Source of the DNA: Dongia_A sp035695765
GTDB lineage: Bacteria; Pseudomonadota; Alphaproteobacteria; Dongiales; Dongiaceae
Length of the DNA: 64,000 bases
Assembly (NCBI GenBank): GCA_035695765.1
Contig: DASRRI010000150.1
Span: 11,348 to 75,347 of the forward strand
Direction: 5' to 3'
This document shows positions 10,644 to 18,493 of this stretch, one piece after another (within the stretch, counting starts at the first letter, position 1; every line of letters begins with the position of its first letter). A program made the translations under genes and the position numbers. The notes under the pieces were generated by a model. That model had not been told where the DNA came from. It worked only from the letters and a program-made list of their open reading frames with translations, and did no database searches.

Positions 10644-11099
10644 CTAGGCGTCCGACCGTGGTAGCCAGGGAATGCGCGCGACTTCGACGCCTTCCTCGAT
10701 CAGCTCCTGATGCTGCTGGTCGGTCGCCTCGCCATAGATGCCGCGAGCTTCGGTCTCGCCATAGTGGATCTTGCGCGCCTCATCGGGGAACTTGTCGCCG
10801 ACATAGTCGCAATTCGCCTCGACCTTGCTGCGCACCTCCTGCAGGTGCTGGCGCATGGCCGAGGCCATGACCGACATCGGATGCTGACTGTCACCCGCCG
10901 GCTTTGCAGGCAGACCGACTTGCTGCTTCTTCTCGCTGGCACCGATGCGCGGCGCCATCAGCGCCTTCGCGACCTTGCGGCTGCCGCAGGAGGGGCACTC
11001 GACGGTCTTGCGCGCAAGCTGCCGTTCGCAGGTCTGGCCGTCCTTGAACCAGGCCTCGAATTCATGGTCCTTGGCACAGCGGAGTTGGTAAAGAATCAT
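10644..11099 (-). CDS. DUF1178 family protein
   Basis: This 151-residue protein belongs to a family of unknown function that is widespread in alphaproteobacteria. The N terminus (MILYQLRCAKDHEFEAWF) and a CPSCGS pair, with the earlier cysteines C8 and C24, suggest a small zinc-ribbon-like module. The C-terminal half contains the conserved IHYGETEARGIYGEAT segment. The gene diverges from a methyltransferase gene and often neighbours nitrilase, grxC and comF genes in related genomes, as it loosely does here. No biochemical role is assigned. Confidence 0.8.
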   Translation of the reverse strand: MILYQLRCAKDHEFEAWFKDGQTCERQLARKTVECPSCGSRKVAKALMAPRIGASEKKQQVGLPAKPAGDSQHPMSVMASAMRQHLQEVRSKVEANCDYVGDKFPDEARKIHYGETEARGIYGEATDQQHQELIEEGVEVARIPWLPRSDA

Positions 11100-11184
11100 C
11101 GCCGAAAAACTGCCATTGATCGCTTATCTCGCGTTAACAGATGGCACAGTTGGAAAGTTTAACAAGCCCAAATGCGCCGCGACC

Positions 11185-11712
11185 ATGACAACAGCATGTG
11201 AGAGTGGCCCGTCCGGATGGGTGCGGACTCATGCCGCCCGTGTGCCCCTTGGCGGCAAAGTCCTCGACTTGGCCGCCGGCAATGGCAGGCATACCAGATA
11301 TTTCAATGGTTTAGGATACCAGGTCACGGCCGTCGACCGGAACGTTTCCAGCCTACAGGATCTGGCGGCCGCTGGGGTCGAAGTGCTGGCCGCCGACCTC
11401 GAAAACGGCTCGCCCTGGCCGCTGGGCGGGCGGCAGTTCGACGGCATCATCGTCACCAACTACCTGCACCGCCCGCTTTTTCCCCACCTTGCTGCCGCAT
11501 TGGCGCCGGGCGGCGTGCTGATCTACGAGACCTTCGGCATCGGCAATGAACGCTTCGGCAAGCCGAGCAATTCCAATTTCCTGCTTCGTCCCGGCGAGCT
11601 GCTGGAATTCGCCGCCGCGCATGGATTGCAGGTGCTGGCCTACGAATGCGGCGAAGTCACCGAGCCGAAAACCGCCATCATGCAGCGGATCGTTGCCCAG
11701 CGGCTAAGCTAG
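11185..11712 (+). CDS. Class I SAM-dependent methyltransferase, substrate unknown
   Basis: This is a compact methyltransferase of about 175 residues. Motif I is VLDLAAGNGRHTRYF, the acidic end of strand 2 is TAVDRN, and the region after strand 4 reads FDGIIVTNYLHRPL. The layout resembles small UbiE/TehB-like enzymes. The frame is open back to 11116, but the ATG at 11185 gives a normal N terminus (MTTACESGPSGWVRTHA). The substrate cannot be inferred. It is divergent from the DUF1178 gene and convergent with the hypothetical gene ending at 11704. Confidence 0.75.
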   Translation: MTTACESGPSGWVRTHAARVPLGGKVLDLAAGNGRHTRYFNGLGYQVTAVDRNVSSLQDLAAAGVEVLAADLENGSPWPLGGRQFDGIIVTNYLHRPLFPHLAAALAPGGVLIYETFGIGNERFGKPSNSNFLLRPGELLEFAAAHGLQVLAYECGEVTEPKTAIMQRIVAQRLS

Positions 11713-11988
11713 GGTTGCGATCAAGACGGCCGCCACCGGCGCCAGTATGATGGCGGCCGATTGCAGGATCAGAAGTCCGAAGGCTGCGATGTCCACCAAC
11801 CGGGCCTGCCGCGCCCTGCCGGTGCCGAATTTCTCGTGGCGCTGGATGGCCGCGCGGCGCCACGAGAAATTCGGCATCGGCACGGTCATCGGCCCGATGG
11901 TGAAGGGCCAAGTTGCGGTCATGTCATAGGTGGGATCGAGGCCCCATTCCGCCCGCACCCGCGCCAGCGCTTGTGCCGCATTCTGCAT
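11704..11988 (-). CDS. Small hypothetical membrane protein, last gene of the desaturase operon
   Basis: A 94-residue open frame that I do not recognise. The N-terminal half is soluble and aromatic (WGLDPTYDMTATWPFTIGP). The C-terminal half (about residues 65-94) is one long hydrophobic segment likely to span the membrane. It starts 1 nt after the desaturase stop, which supports real, coupled translation. Its middle is encoded by a perfect 20-bp inverted repeat (11823-11842 and 11857-11876), so the segments PMPNFSWRR and RHEKFGTG are read from the two complementary arms. Confidence 0.55.
   Translation of the reverse strand: MQNAAQALARVRAEWGLDPTYDMTATWPFTIGPMTVPMPNFSWRRAAIQRHEKFGTGRARQARLVDIAAFGLLILQSAAIILAPVAAVLIATLA
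11823..11876. repeat. Perfect 20-bp inverted repeat, 14-bp spacer
   Basis: The left arm 11823-11842 begins TGCCGAATTTC and the right arm 11857-11876 ends GAAATTCGGCA. All 20 positions are complementary. It lies inside the small hypothetical gene, so a strong hairpin would form in the transcript. It is not followed by a T tract on either strand, so a simple terminator is unlikely. Confidence 0.9.
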
Positions 11989-11989
11989 G

Positions 11990-13285
11990 TCAGTTCAGCC
12001 CCGGCCGCAGCGACATGGCGCTGCGGATCGATTCGAGCCCGACCGCTACCGGCATCAGGATGAAGGCAACGAGCCAGACGGCGAGATTGCGCTGCCCCAT
12101 CGCCAGGCACACAGCAGGGAGGCCAAAGAAGCTCGTGCGGCCGGCATGCACCACCAGCAGGTCGAGTGTCGGATCGACAATCAGCTCTACCTTGTCACCG
12201 ACGAGCGCGCGCATCGGATTGCGGCCGAGGGTGCCGGCCGGCCATTCCATGCGTAGCATCGCCGATGAACTCCGAACCTCCCGGAGGAGCTGCAGATAGC
12301 CGGCAAGGCGCGGTTTCAGGAAACGTGGCTCGCGCAAGTCGTACCGCGCCGGCTCCAGAGCCGCGCCGCCGAGGTGGTCGATCGCCTGAAGCTCCGGCCG
12401 CTCGGGCAGGTCCTTCGGCAGGTGGAAATTCCAGGCGAGGCCAACGCGGCGGAGCAGCAGCAAAGTCCACCAGCCCGGATCCCATTCGCCTGCGAACAGG
12501 CCGAGGCGCGCGGAGCCGGGATAAGCATGGTGATTGTTGTGCCAGCACTCGCCCATGGTGAGGATTGAGGTGAGGCGGATGTTGCGGCCCTGGACAGCGG
12601 CATCGTTGACCTCGAAATGCATGCCGCCTTCGTTGTGTGCGAAGTAGCCGATCAGCCAGTGGCCCAGCACGCCGGCAGTCACGCGCGCGCAGGTGCCGAA
12701 CACGACGAAGCTCCAGCCGCCCATCGCGTAGAGCAGCAAGGCCGGTGGGACCTGCTGCCACATCCAGGTGGCTTCGAGGAAGCGATAGAAGCGATCCTCG
12801 GCGATGCGCGGCTCGATGGCGATCTTCGGCGGATTCGTCAGGCGCAGCTCGCAGTTCAGCTGCCACCAGGCATCTTTCCAAAACGCGCTGCCATGGCGCA
12901 GATAATCATGACAGGTCGGCAGGCGCTGGGCGTAGTCGCGCAGTTCATGCGCGCGCATCAGGCCGATTGGGCCGGCAAGCCCGACCTGCATGCCCATATA
13001 GGCCAGGACATATTCCGGCCATTTCGGGCATTCGTAACTGTTGTGGATGAGCTTGCGATGGCTGCCGAGCGAATGGCCGAGCAGCAGCACGGCGCCGGTC
13101 GCAAGAATGAATACCAGCAAGCCCGACCAGCTGAAGAAATAGACGCCGCCGACGACGGACGCCCCAGCCATGCCGAGGAACCAGAGGGATTTGGGTGGCG
13201 AGTAGCGGACCTCGCCCTCGCAGACGCTGTTGAGATCGTCGGTCGAAACGCGGTGGTGACTGAGGCTTTCCGGTAGATGCTGCAT
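11990..13285 (-). CDS. Membrane fatty acid desaturase family protein
   Basis: This 431-residue integral membrane protein belongs to the acyl-CoA/fatty acid desaturase superfamily (diiron, O2-dependent). Hydrophobic segments lie at about residues 36-70 and 92-110, with more in the middle and near the C terminus. The first histidine box is H71-SLGS-H76-RKLI-H81 and the third is W-H249-NN-H252-H253. The middle box is atypical: instead of HRxHH it reads RAHELRDYAQ with later histidines 126 and 131, as in a sub-branch of the family. The acyl substrate and position are unknown. It is preceded by an ArsR-type regulator and followed by the 94-residue membrane protein in one operon. Confidence 0.82.
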   Translation of the reverse strand: MQHLPESLSHHRVSTDDLNSVCEGEVRYSPPKSLWFLGMAGASVVGGVYFFSWSGLLVFILATGAVLLLGHSLGSHRKLIHNSYECPKWPEYVLAYMGMQVGLAGPIGLMRAHELRDYAQRLPTCHDYLRHGSAFWKDAWWQLNCELRLTNPPKIAIEPRIAEDRFYRFLEATWMWQQVPPALLLYAMGGWSFVVFGTCARVTAGVLGHWLIGYFAHNEGGMHFEVNDAAVQGRNIRLTSILTMGECWHNNHHAYPGSARLGLFAGEWDPGWWTLLLLRRVGLAWNFHLPKDLPERPELQAIDHLGGAALEPARYDLREPRFLKPRLAGYLQLLREVRSSSAMLRMEWPAGTLGRNPMRALVGDKVELIVDPTLDLLVVHAGRTSFFGLPAVCLAMGQRNLAVWLVAFILMPVAVGLESIRSAMSLRPGLN

Positions 13286-13321
13286 GTCAGTTCCCCTCTT
13301 TCCCCGATCGCCGGCCTCACA

Positions 13322-13666
13322 TCAGGCCGGCTTGCGTGCCGCCTTTGCTTTGGTCCCCTTGTCCGCCGCAAGCTTGCGCGACTCGCGCTTGAGGGGACCG
13401 CCGACCGGACACAGCTCGAAGGCAAAGCCGGTCAGCGTGTTGACGAGATTGTCTGGGCTGAGCTTGTAGAGCACGAACTGTCCGTGCCGCGTGCTGGTGA
13501 CGAGGCCGGCATTCTCCAGGATGGAGAGATGGCGCGAGATCGTGGGCGCGCTCATCTGGAAGCGCTCTGCCAGGTCCGAGGTCGAAAGCTCCGCGGATGA
13601 GAGATAGGCGAGGATCTCCCGGCGCGGGCGGGACGCGAGAGCTTCGAATACTTTGTCGAGCGACAT
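13322..13666 (-). CDS. ArsR/SmtB-family transcriptional regulator
   Basis: This 114-residue winged-helix repressor has its recognition region in STSDLAERFQMSAPTISRHLSILENAGLV, with the wing at TSTRHGQFVLYKL. It lacks the CVC-type metal-binding cysteines of classical ArsR. The single cysteine near the C terminus makes a metal sensor unlikely, and its inducer is unknown. It is the first gene of an operon with the desaturase (36 nt downstream) and the small membrane protein. An inverted repeat 13 nt upstream of its start codon is a probable autoregulatory operator. Confidence 0.85.
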   Translation of the reverse strand: MSLDKVFEALASRPRREILAYLSSAELSTSDLAERFQMSAPTISRHLSILENAGLVTSTRHGQFVLYKLSPDNLVNTLTGFAFELCPVGGPLKRESRKLAADKGTKAKAARKPA

Positions 13667-13679
13667 GATGAACCCTAGT

Positions 13680-13697
13680 ATTAGCTAATTTGCTAAT
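13680..13697. promoter_or_regulatory. Candidate operator of the ArsR-desaturase operon
   Basis: ATTAGC-TAATTT-GCTAAT forms a perfect 6-6 inverted repeat with a 6-nt spacer, in an AT-rich island (13676-13712) upstream of the ArsR start codon. It contains a nested TTAGCTAA palindrome and a second TGCTAATTT half-site. ArsR dimers commonly bind such AT-rich imperfect palindromes overlapping their own promoter. The binding itself is inferred. Confidence 0.55.
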
Positions 13698-13759
13698 TTT
13701 AGAATTTCATAATCCGCTACGACCGTCAATGCCTCCCGGCAAGGCACTGATATAACGGA

Positions 13760-13796
13760 GGAAACAAACCCCCCGCAGCACGAGGGCTGCGGGGGG
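13760..13796 (-). terminator. Rho-independent terminator of the peroxiredoxin gene
   Basis: An 11-bp perfect stem (CCCCCCGCAGC at 13769-13779 with GCTGCGGGGGG at 13786-13796) encloses a 6-nt loop. On the minus strand it is followed by GTTTGTTTCC. It lies 28 nt past the peroxiredoxin stop codon. Confidence 0.85.
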
Positions 13797-13824
13797 TACT
13801 GAGATTGAGCCGCGGGAAGCGGCG

Positions 13825-14484
13825 TTACTTCGGCTGCGGGACAATGCGCAGATAGGGCTTCAGCGCCTTCCAGCCGCCGGGGAATTTCTGCTTGGCCTGC
13901 TCGTCGGAGACCGAAGGCGGGATGATGACGTCTTCGCCCTGCTTCCAGTTCACCGGCGTCGCGACGGTGTGCTTGGCGGTGAGCTGGCAGGAATCGAGCA
14001 ACCGCAGCACTTCATCGAAGTTGCGGCCGGTGCTCATCGGATAGGTCAGCATCGCCTTGACCTTCTTATCCGGACCGATGATGAAGACGGAGCGAACGGT
14101 TGCGTTGTCGGCAGGCGTGCGGCCTTCTGAGCTGTTGCCGGCTGCTGCCGGCAGCATGTCGTAGGCCTTCGCGACCCTGAGGTCGGAATCGCCGATCAGC
14201 GGATAGTTCACCTTCGCACCCTGCGTCTCTTCGATGTCCTTGGCCCATTTCTCATGATTGCCGACCGGGTCGACACTGAGGCCCAGGATCTTGGTGTTGC
14301 GTTTGTCGAACTCCGGCTTCAGGCGCGCCATGTAGCCGAGCTCGGTGGTGCAGACCGGCGTGAAATCCTTGGGGTGCGAGAACAGGATGCCCCAGCTGTC
14401 GCCCAGATAGTCGTGGAATTTGATGCGTCCGGCGGTCGAGTCCTGTTCGAAATCCGGAGCGGTATCGTTGATGCGTAGTGACAT
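13825..14484 (-). CDS. 1-Cys peroxiredoxin (Prx6 type)
   Basis: This 219-residue thiol peroxidase reduces hydrogen peroxide and organic hydroperoxides. The peroxidatic cysteine is C45 in DFTPVCTTELG. There is no resolving cysteine at the usual C-terminal position of 2-Cys enzymes, and the long C-terminal domain with the NWKQGEDVI and PYLRIVPQPK segments is typical of the Prx6 branch. It lies 43 nt downstream of a nitrilase-like gene, which itself follows grxC, so a small redox-related transcription unit is plausible. A strong terminator follows. Confidence 0.92.
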   Translation of the reverse strand: MSLRINDTAPDFEQDSTAGRIKFHDYLGDSWGILFSHPKDFTPVCTTELGYMARLKPEFDKRNTKILGLSVDPVGNHEKWAKDIEETQGAKVNYPLIGDSDLRVAKAYDMLPAAAGNSSEGRTPADNATVRSVFIIGPDKKVKAMLTYPMSTGRNFDEVLRLLDSCQLTAKHTVATPVNWKQGEDVIIPPSVSDEQAKQKFPGGWKALKPYLRIVPQPK

Positions 14485-14527
14485 CTCTTCCTCCCTTGCT
14501 TTGAAATGAGTCTGCGCCTAGTTGGCG

Positions 14528-15379
14528 CTATTCGCTGGCGGCGCGCATCAGGCTATGCGGCCGCTCGAACTCCCGGTCGTGGCGCAGGGCCGGCACCATG
14601 GATCTGGCCTTGTGCACCTGCTCCAGGTCTATGTCGGCGGTGATAAATCCCGGCTTGTCCCCCGCATCCGCCAGCACCTCGCCCCAGGGCGAGATGATCA
14701 GCGAATGCCCGTACGTCTGGCGTCCTTCCGCATGCTCTCCCGTCTGCGCCGGGGCGAACACGAAGCAGCCAGTCTCGATCGCCCGGGCGCGCAGCAGCAC
14801 ATGCCAATGTGCCTGCCCCGTTGGAACAGTAAAGGCCGCCGGCACCGTCAGCATCGCCGCGCCGGCATGGGCCAGCGCGCGGTGCAGATAGCCGAAGCGC
14901 ACGTCGTAGCAGATGGTGAGGCCGAGGGCGCCCCACGGGGTCGCCGCCACCACCGCCTGCTCGCCAGGCTTGACGCCGTTCGATTCGCGATAGGTCTCGC
15001 CGTTCGGCAAGTCGACGTCGAACATATGGATCTTGTCATAGCGCGCGACGATGTTCCCGCCGGCATCGAACAGGAAGGAGCGGTTGGCGATGCGCTTCTC
15101 ATCCGCGCGCACCGGCATCGAGCCCACCAGCAGCCAGATGCCCAGCTCCTTGGCGAGGCTTGAGAAATGCGGGACACCGGGATGAGCGTCCTCCGGCGGC
15201 GTCTTGGCGAGGGCGCGCGCGCGGTTGGGCTCGATCAGGGTGGTGTTCTCCGGGGTCATGACCAGCTGCGCGCCGGCGGCAGCCGCGCGGATCAGCGCGC
15301 TCGCGCTTTCGAGATTCGGCGCGATTTCGGCGGCCGAGTTCATCTGCACGCAGGCTGCCTTGAAACTCTTGCTCATCAT
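14528..15379 (-). CDS. Carbon-nitrogen hydrolase (nitrilase superfamily, Nit-like amidase)
   Basis: This 283-residue protein has the nitrilase Glu-Lys-Cys catalytic set: the glutamate in TPENTTL, the lysine in YDKIHMFDVDLP and the cysteine in GLTICYDVRFGYL. It resembles the Nit1/Nit2 branch. Members of that branch hydrolyse omega-amides or repair deaminated glutathione, and the second role would fit its position 8 nt after the glutaredoxin gene. The exact substrate is inferred only. Confidence 0.85.
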   Translation of the reverse strand: MMSKSFKAACVQMNSAAEIAPNLESASALIRAAAAGAQLVMTPENTTLIEPNRARALAKTPPEDAHPGVPHFSSLAKELGIWLLVGSMPVRADEKRIANRSFLFDAGGNIVARYDKIHMFDVDLPNGETYRESNGVKPGEQAVVAATPWGALGLTICYDVRFGYLHRALAHAGAAMLTVPAAFTVPTGQAHWHVLLRARAIETGCFVFAPAQTGEHAEGRQTYGHSLIISPWGEVLADAGDKPGFITADIDLEQVHKARSMVPALRHDREFERPHSLMRAASE

Positions 15380-15387
15380 CTTTCCGA

Positions 15388-15669
15388 TCAGGTGGCCGGC
15401 TGCTCCAGCGCCGGTTGTTCCAACAGGGCCTTCAGCTTGCCCACGCGGTCGAGGGCATAGAGATCATCGCACCCGCCAACGTGCTGCCCGTTGATGAAGA
15501 TCTGCGGGACGGAGGTGCGCCCGCCGGCGCGCTGGCGCATTTCATTGCGCAGGCTGCCGTCGCACATCACATCCACTTCCTGGAAGGCTGCACCCCGCTC
15601 CTCCAGAAGCTTCTTCGCACGCCAGCAATAGGGGCATAGCATGGTGGTGTAGATTTCAACGCGCGCCAT
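15388..15669 (-). CDS. grxC: Glutaredoxin 3
   Basis: This small thioredoxin-fold protein (93 residues from the chosen start) reduces protein disulfides or mixed disulfides with glutathione. The dithiol active site is C12-P-Y-C15 in MLCPYCWRAK. The cis-proline segment TSVPQIFINGQHVGGCDDL is also visible. The frame is open three codons further (MWRM), but MARVEIYTT is the family start. It lies 8 nt upstream of the nitrilase-like gene and downstream of comF. Confidence 0.92.
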   Translation of the reverse strand: MARVEIYTTMLCPYCWRAKKLLEERGAAFQEVDVMCDGSLRNEMRQRAGGRTSVPQIFINGQHVGGCDDLYALDRVGKLKALLEQPALEQPAT

Positions 15670-15788
15670 GCGCCACACCGCTCCCCATTTGGCCGTCGTG
15701 CATGTGGCTCTCTCGGGCAGTTGCCGTCAGGTCAGTACCTTTGGCCGTGAAACGGTAATTTGCAAGTGGGAAGGCGCCTTATATTTCC

Positions 15789-16538
15789 TTAGTTCTGCTG
15801 TACCCTGACAACTCGCGCCAGAACCAGCAGATCGACGGCACTTGCGCCGGCGTTTCGCAGGGCTCGGGCGCAGGCCTCTGCCGTCGCGCCTGTCGTCAGA
15901 ACGTCATCAATCAGCAAAATCCGAGCCCCTGTCGCTACTTGGGCCCTTTGCGGGTGGAGGGCAAAGGCGCCGGCCACATTGCGCCGGCGCTGGCTGCGGC
16001 CGAGATGGCCCTGGGACTCGGTGGCCTTGCGCCGCACCAGCAGGTCCGGAATGACGAGTTTTCCTCGTGCCCGGCCGATCGTATTGGCCAGGATCGCCGC
16101 CTGGTTATAGCGCCGCCGGACCAGCCGCCAGCGATGGAGCGGCACCGGCGCGATGATGTCGGCGGCCGAGACCAGCTCTGCCCCCGCCCGCGCCATCCAG
16201 CTGGCGAAGGTCGCGGCGCCGTCGATCCGGTCGGCATGCTTGAAGCGCAGGATGAGGTCCCGGCTGGCATCGTCATACGTGAGAGCCGAACGCGCCCGGT
16301 CATAGAGCGGCCGCTCGGCGGTGCAGGCGCCGCACAGGCTGCCCTCGCCCATCTCGAACTCGAACGGCAGGCCGCAGCAGGCGCAACAGGGAGCCGTGAG
16401 GAACTTCAGCGCCGACCAGCACGGGCCACACAGCGCACCCGGATCACCGACGATCTCGCCGCATTTCAGGCAGCGCGGCGGCAGTATTGCGTCCAGAAGC
16501 CAGGATGCCGATCTGCGCAAGGCGGGGACGAGTTCCAT
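15789..16538 (-). CDS. comF: ComF family phosphoribosyltransferase-like protein
   Basis: A protein of about 249 residues with an N-terminal double zinc-ribbon (CLKCG, CGPC, CCACCGLPF and CGAC pairs) and a C-terminal PRTase-like domain ending in the ARILLIDDVLTTGATAEACA PRPP loop. In naturally competent bacteria ComF helps import single-stranded DNA. In other bacteria its role is unclear. The frame extends to 16691, but the upstream part overlaps the divergent methyltransferase. Starts at 16568 and 16538 are both plausible, and the second fits family length best. Confidence 0.85.
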   Translation of the reverse strand: MELVPALRRSASWLLDAILPPRCLKCGEIVGDPGALCGPCWSALKFLTAPCCACCGLPFEFEMGEGSLCGACTAERPLYDRARSALTYDDASRDLILRFKHADRIDGAATFASWMARAGAELVSAADIIAPVPLHRWRLVRRRYNQAAILANTIGRARGKLVIPDLLVRRKATESQGHLGRSQRRRNVAGAFALHPQRAQVATGARILLIDDVLTTGATAEACARALRNAGASAVDLLVLARVVRVQQN

Positions 16539-16595
16539 GCCCCAGCTTGCGGAGCCGCGCCGCCTCATGTCAATTGGCCGCAGAGGAAGGTTGAA

Positions 16596-17489
16596 TTGGT
16601 TCAGACCATAGCCCCTGAACAGGCTCGCATTTTCGATCGCCGCCTGCTGCGCCGGCGGCGCACGCGCGCGAGCGCTGATCTGCATGCCCATGATTTCCTG
16701 CTGACCGAGATCGCGGAGCGGCTCGGCGACCGGCTGAGCGACATTGCGCGTGGCTTTCCCCTGGCGCTCGATCTAGGGGCGCGCGACGGCATCCTCGCGC
16801 GCGCCCTGAAGGGACGCGGCGCGATCGAGACGCTGATCCAATCCGACGCGTCCCTCATCAACGCGCAGCGCGCGCGGCAGAGCGGGCCGAGCCTGACCGC
16901 GGATGAGGAGGTCTTGCCCTTCAAGGCGCACTGTTTCGACGCGGTTCTCAGCAACCTCGCCCTCCATTGGGTGAACGACCTGCCGGGCGCCCTGGCGCAG
17001 ATCCGAAGCAGCCTGAAGCCCGATGGATTGTTCCTCGCCAGCCTGTTCGGCGCCGGCACGCTGGGCGAACTGCGCACCGCCCTCATGGAAGCCGAGCTCG
17101 CGGAGACCGGCGGGGCCAGCCCCCGCGTCTCCCCCTTTGCCGATTTGCGCGATGCGGCGGGTCTCTTGCAGCGCGCAGGATTTGCGCTGCCGGTCGCCGA
17201 TGTCGACACGGTGACGGTCACCTATGGCGATTTCTTCGCGTTACTTCGCGACCTCCGCGGCATGGGCGAAACCAACGCCTTGTTCGACCGCCTGAAGCAT
17301 CCGACGCGCCGCACCATCTTCGCCCGCGCCGCCGCGATCTATCAGGAGCGTTTTGCGAATCCGGACGGACGCTTGCGGGCGACGTTCCAGGTGCTGTTCC
17401 TCACCGGCTGGGCGCCAGACCCATCGCAGCAACAGCCGGCGCGGCGCGGCAGCGGAAAGACCAGCCTCAAGGATGTGCTCGGGAGCTGA
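16596..17489 (+). CDS. BioC/NDUFAF5-like SAM-dependent methyltransferase
   Basis: A protein of about 297 residues with the family signature IFDRRLLRRRRTRAS at its N terminus, followed by motif I (ALDLGARDGIL) and FDAVLSNLALHWVNDLP. NDUFAF5 homologues act on an arginine of complex I, and BioC methylates malonyl-ACP. The N-terminal signature and alphaproteobacterial setting favour the NDUFAF5-like group. Motif I has Ala-Arg-Asp where GCGxG is usual, so cofactor use deserves attention. The start is a TTG at 16596 preceded by AGGAAGG. Its stop overlaps the next start (TGATG). Confidence 0.78.
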   Translation: MVQTIAPEQARIFDRRLLRRRRTRASADLHAHDFLLTEIAERLGDRLSDIARGFPLALDLGARDGILARALKGRGAIETLIQSDASLINAQRARQSGPSLTADEEVLPFKAHCFDAVLSNLALHWVNDLPGALAQIRSSLKPDGLFLASLFGAGTLGELRTALMEAELAETGGASPRVSPFADLRDAAGLLQRAGFALPVADVDTVTVTYGDFFALLRDLRGMGETNALFDRLKHPTRRTIFARAAAIYQERFANPDGRLRATFQVLFLTGWAPDPSQQQPARRGSGKTSLKDVLGS

Positions 17490-18019
17490 TGGCGCAGATC
17501 GAATCAGCCTTGGTCATTCCGGTCCCGCAGGCCGAGGCGCTTGTCGGGCCGCTGCGCGAGCGTTTTGAACCATCGGCGTCGCTCGGCGCGCCAGCCCACA
17601 TCACGCTGCTTTATCCCTTTATCGATCCACGGCAGATCGACGACCGGGTTCTCAATATCCTTGCCGCGTGCTTTCGCACGTTCACGCCGATCGAATTTTC
17701 CTTGAGCGCAATCCGCCGGTTTCCGACCGGCACATTGTATCTGGCGCTCGATCCAGACGAGCCGTTTCGAGCGCTAACCAGGGCGATCTGGAAGCTCTTC
17801 CCGGATACGCCGCCCTATAGCGGCCAGTGGCCGGACATCGTGCCTCATCTGTCGATCGGACAATTCGCGGATGAAGGAGAGGTGGAGAGAGTTGCCGACG
17901 AACTCGGCCGCGCCTGCAAGGACGCGCTGCCCGCGAGTGCGCGTGCAACCGATGTCGCCCTCATCGATAATTCGACCGGCCGATGGACCCGCAGAAGCAC
18001 GTTCAGGCTGGGCAACTGA
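17489..18019 (+). CDS. 2H phosphoesterase / 2'-5' RNA ligase family protein
   Basis: This 176-residue protein has the two HxT/S motifs of the LigT-like 2H phosphoesterase superfamily: HITLLYPF near residue 34 and PHLSIGQF near residue 114. Such enzymes act on 2'-5' or cyclic phosphodiester bonds in RNA or nucleotides. The physiological substrate is unknown. The ATG overlaps the preceding methyltransferase stop codon, which indicates co-translation. Confidence 0.8.
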   Translation: MAQIESALVIPVPQAEALVGPLRERFEPSASLGAPAHITLLYPFIDPRQIDDRVLNILAACFRTFTPIEFSLSAIRRFPTGTLYLALDPDEPFRALTRAIWKLFPDTPPYSGQWPDIVPHLSIGQFADEGEVERVADELGRACKDALPASARATDVALIDNSTGRWTRRSTFRLGN

Positions 18020-18031
18020 AACGCCGATCGC

Positions 18032-18316
18032 TCATGAATCGGCATGGTCCCGGACTGCGGATGGGCATTGTGCCGCTTCATCCACGCTGCCAACGAAACC
18101 CGCAGGCGCCGTGCGGCCCGCAGCGTGGAGGGCGGATGAATTTACGCTGGCAGGCAGTTTCACCGAAGCAGAGCGGTTCGCCCCACGCTCGTGAGGGACA
18201 TCGGGCAGCGTTGCGGCGATCAGGGCGAAAGCGAGCGCCCCTACCACAAGGTTGAACTTCCAGCTCCCTTTGCGCGGCACGTGGTCTTCCCAGCGATAGG
18301 CCTCGAAATGCGTCAT
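18032..18316 (-). CDS. Small predicted single-pass membrane protein (94 aa)
   Basis: The start ATG at 18314-18316 has a strong AAGGAGG ribosome-binding site 5 nt upstream, which argues that this is a real gene although I do not recognise it. The N terminus is charged (MTHFEAYRWEDHVPRKGSWK). It is followed by one hydrophobic segment (about residues 22-38, FNLVVGALAFALIAATL) and a polar tail of about 55 residues. It is transcribed away from the response regulator gene, so the two may share the control region at 18317-18493. Confidence 0.55.
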   Translation of the reverse strand: MTHFEAYRWEDHVPRKGSWKFNLVVGALAFALIAATLPDVPHERGANRSASVKLPASVNSSALHAAGRTAPAGFVGSVDEAAQCPSAVRDHADS

Positions 18317-18423
18317 GTCTGCCTCCTTGATGACGCGGCCAAGCTGACAGGGGCCTGTAGCAGAACTATGTCCATCACGTGCCGCGTCTGGAGCGAGCTG
18401 TCGCAAACCCGCCGGCTGACAAA

Positions 18424-18433
18424 GTTTGATACA
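18424..18433 (+). promoter_or_regulatory. GTTTGATACA motif upstream of the two-component system
   Basis: The 10-bp word GTTTGATACA occurs about 60 nt before the response regulator start. The same word occurs in reverse orientation at 20705-20714, upstream of the molybdenum hydroxylase genes. The flanks also agree partly (ACA before, TTT after). It is a candidate recognition site for the adjacent OmpR-type regulator. Confidence 0.4.
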
Positions 18434-18493
18434 CTTTTGTGCCTGGGGCGGGGGCCTGGGCAGTGCTAAAAAATGCGGCGCCGGAGCACAGCC

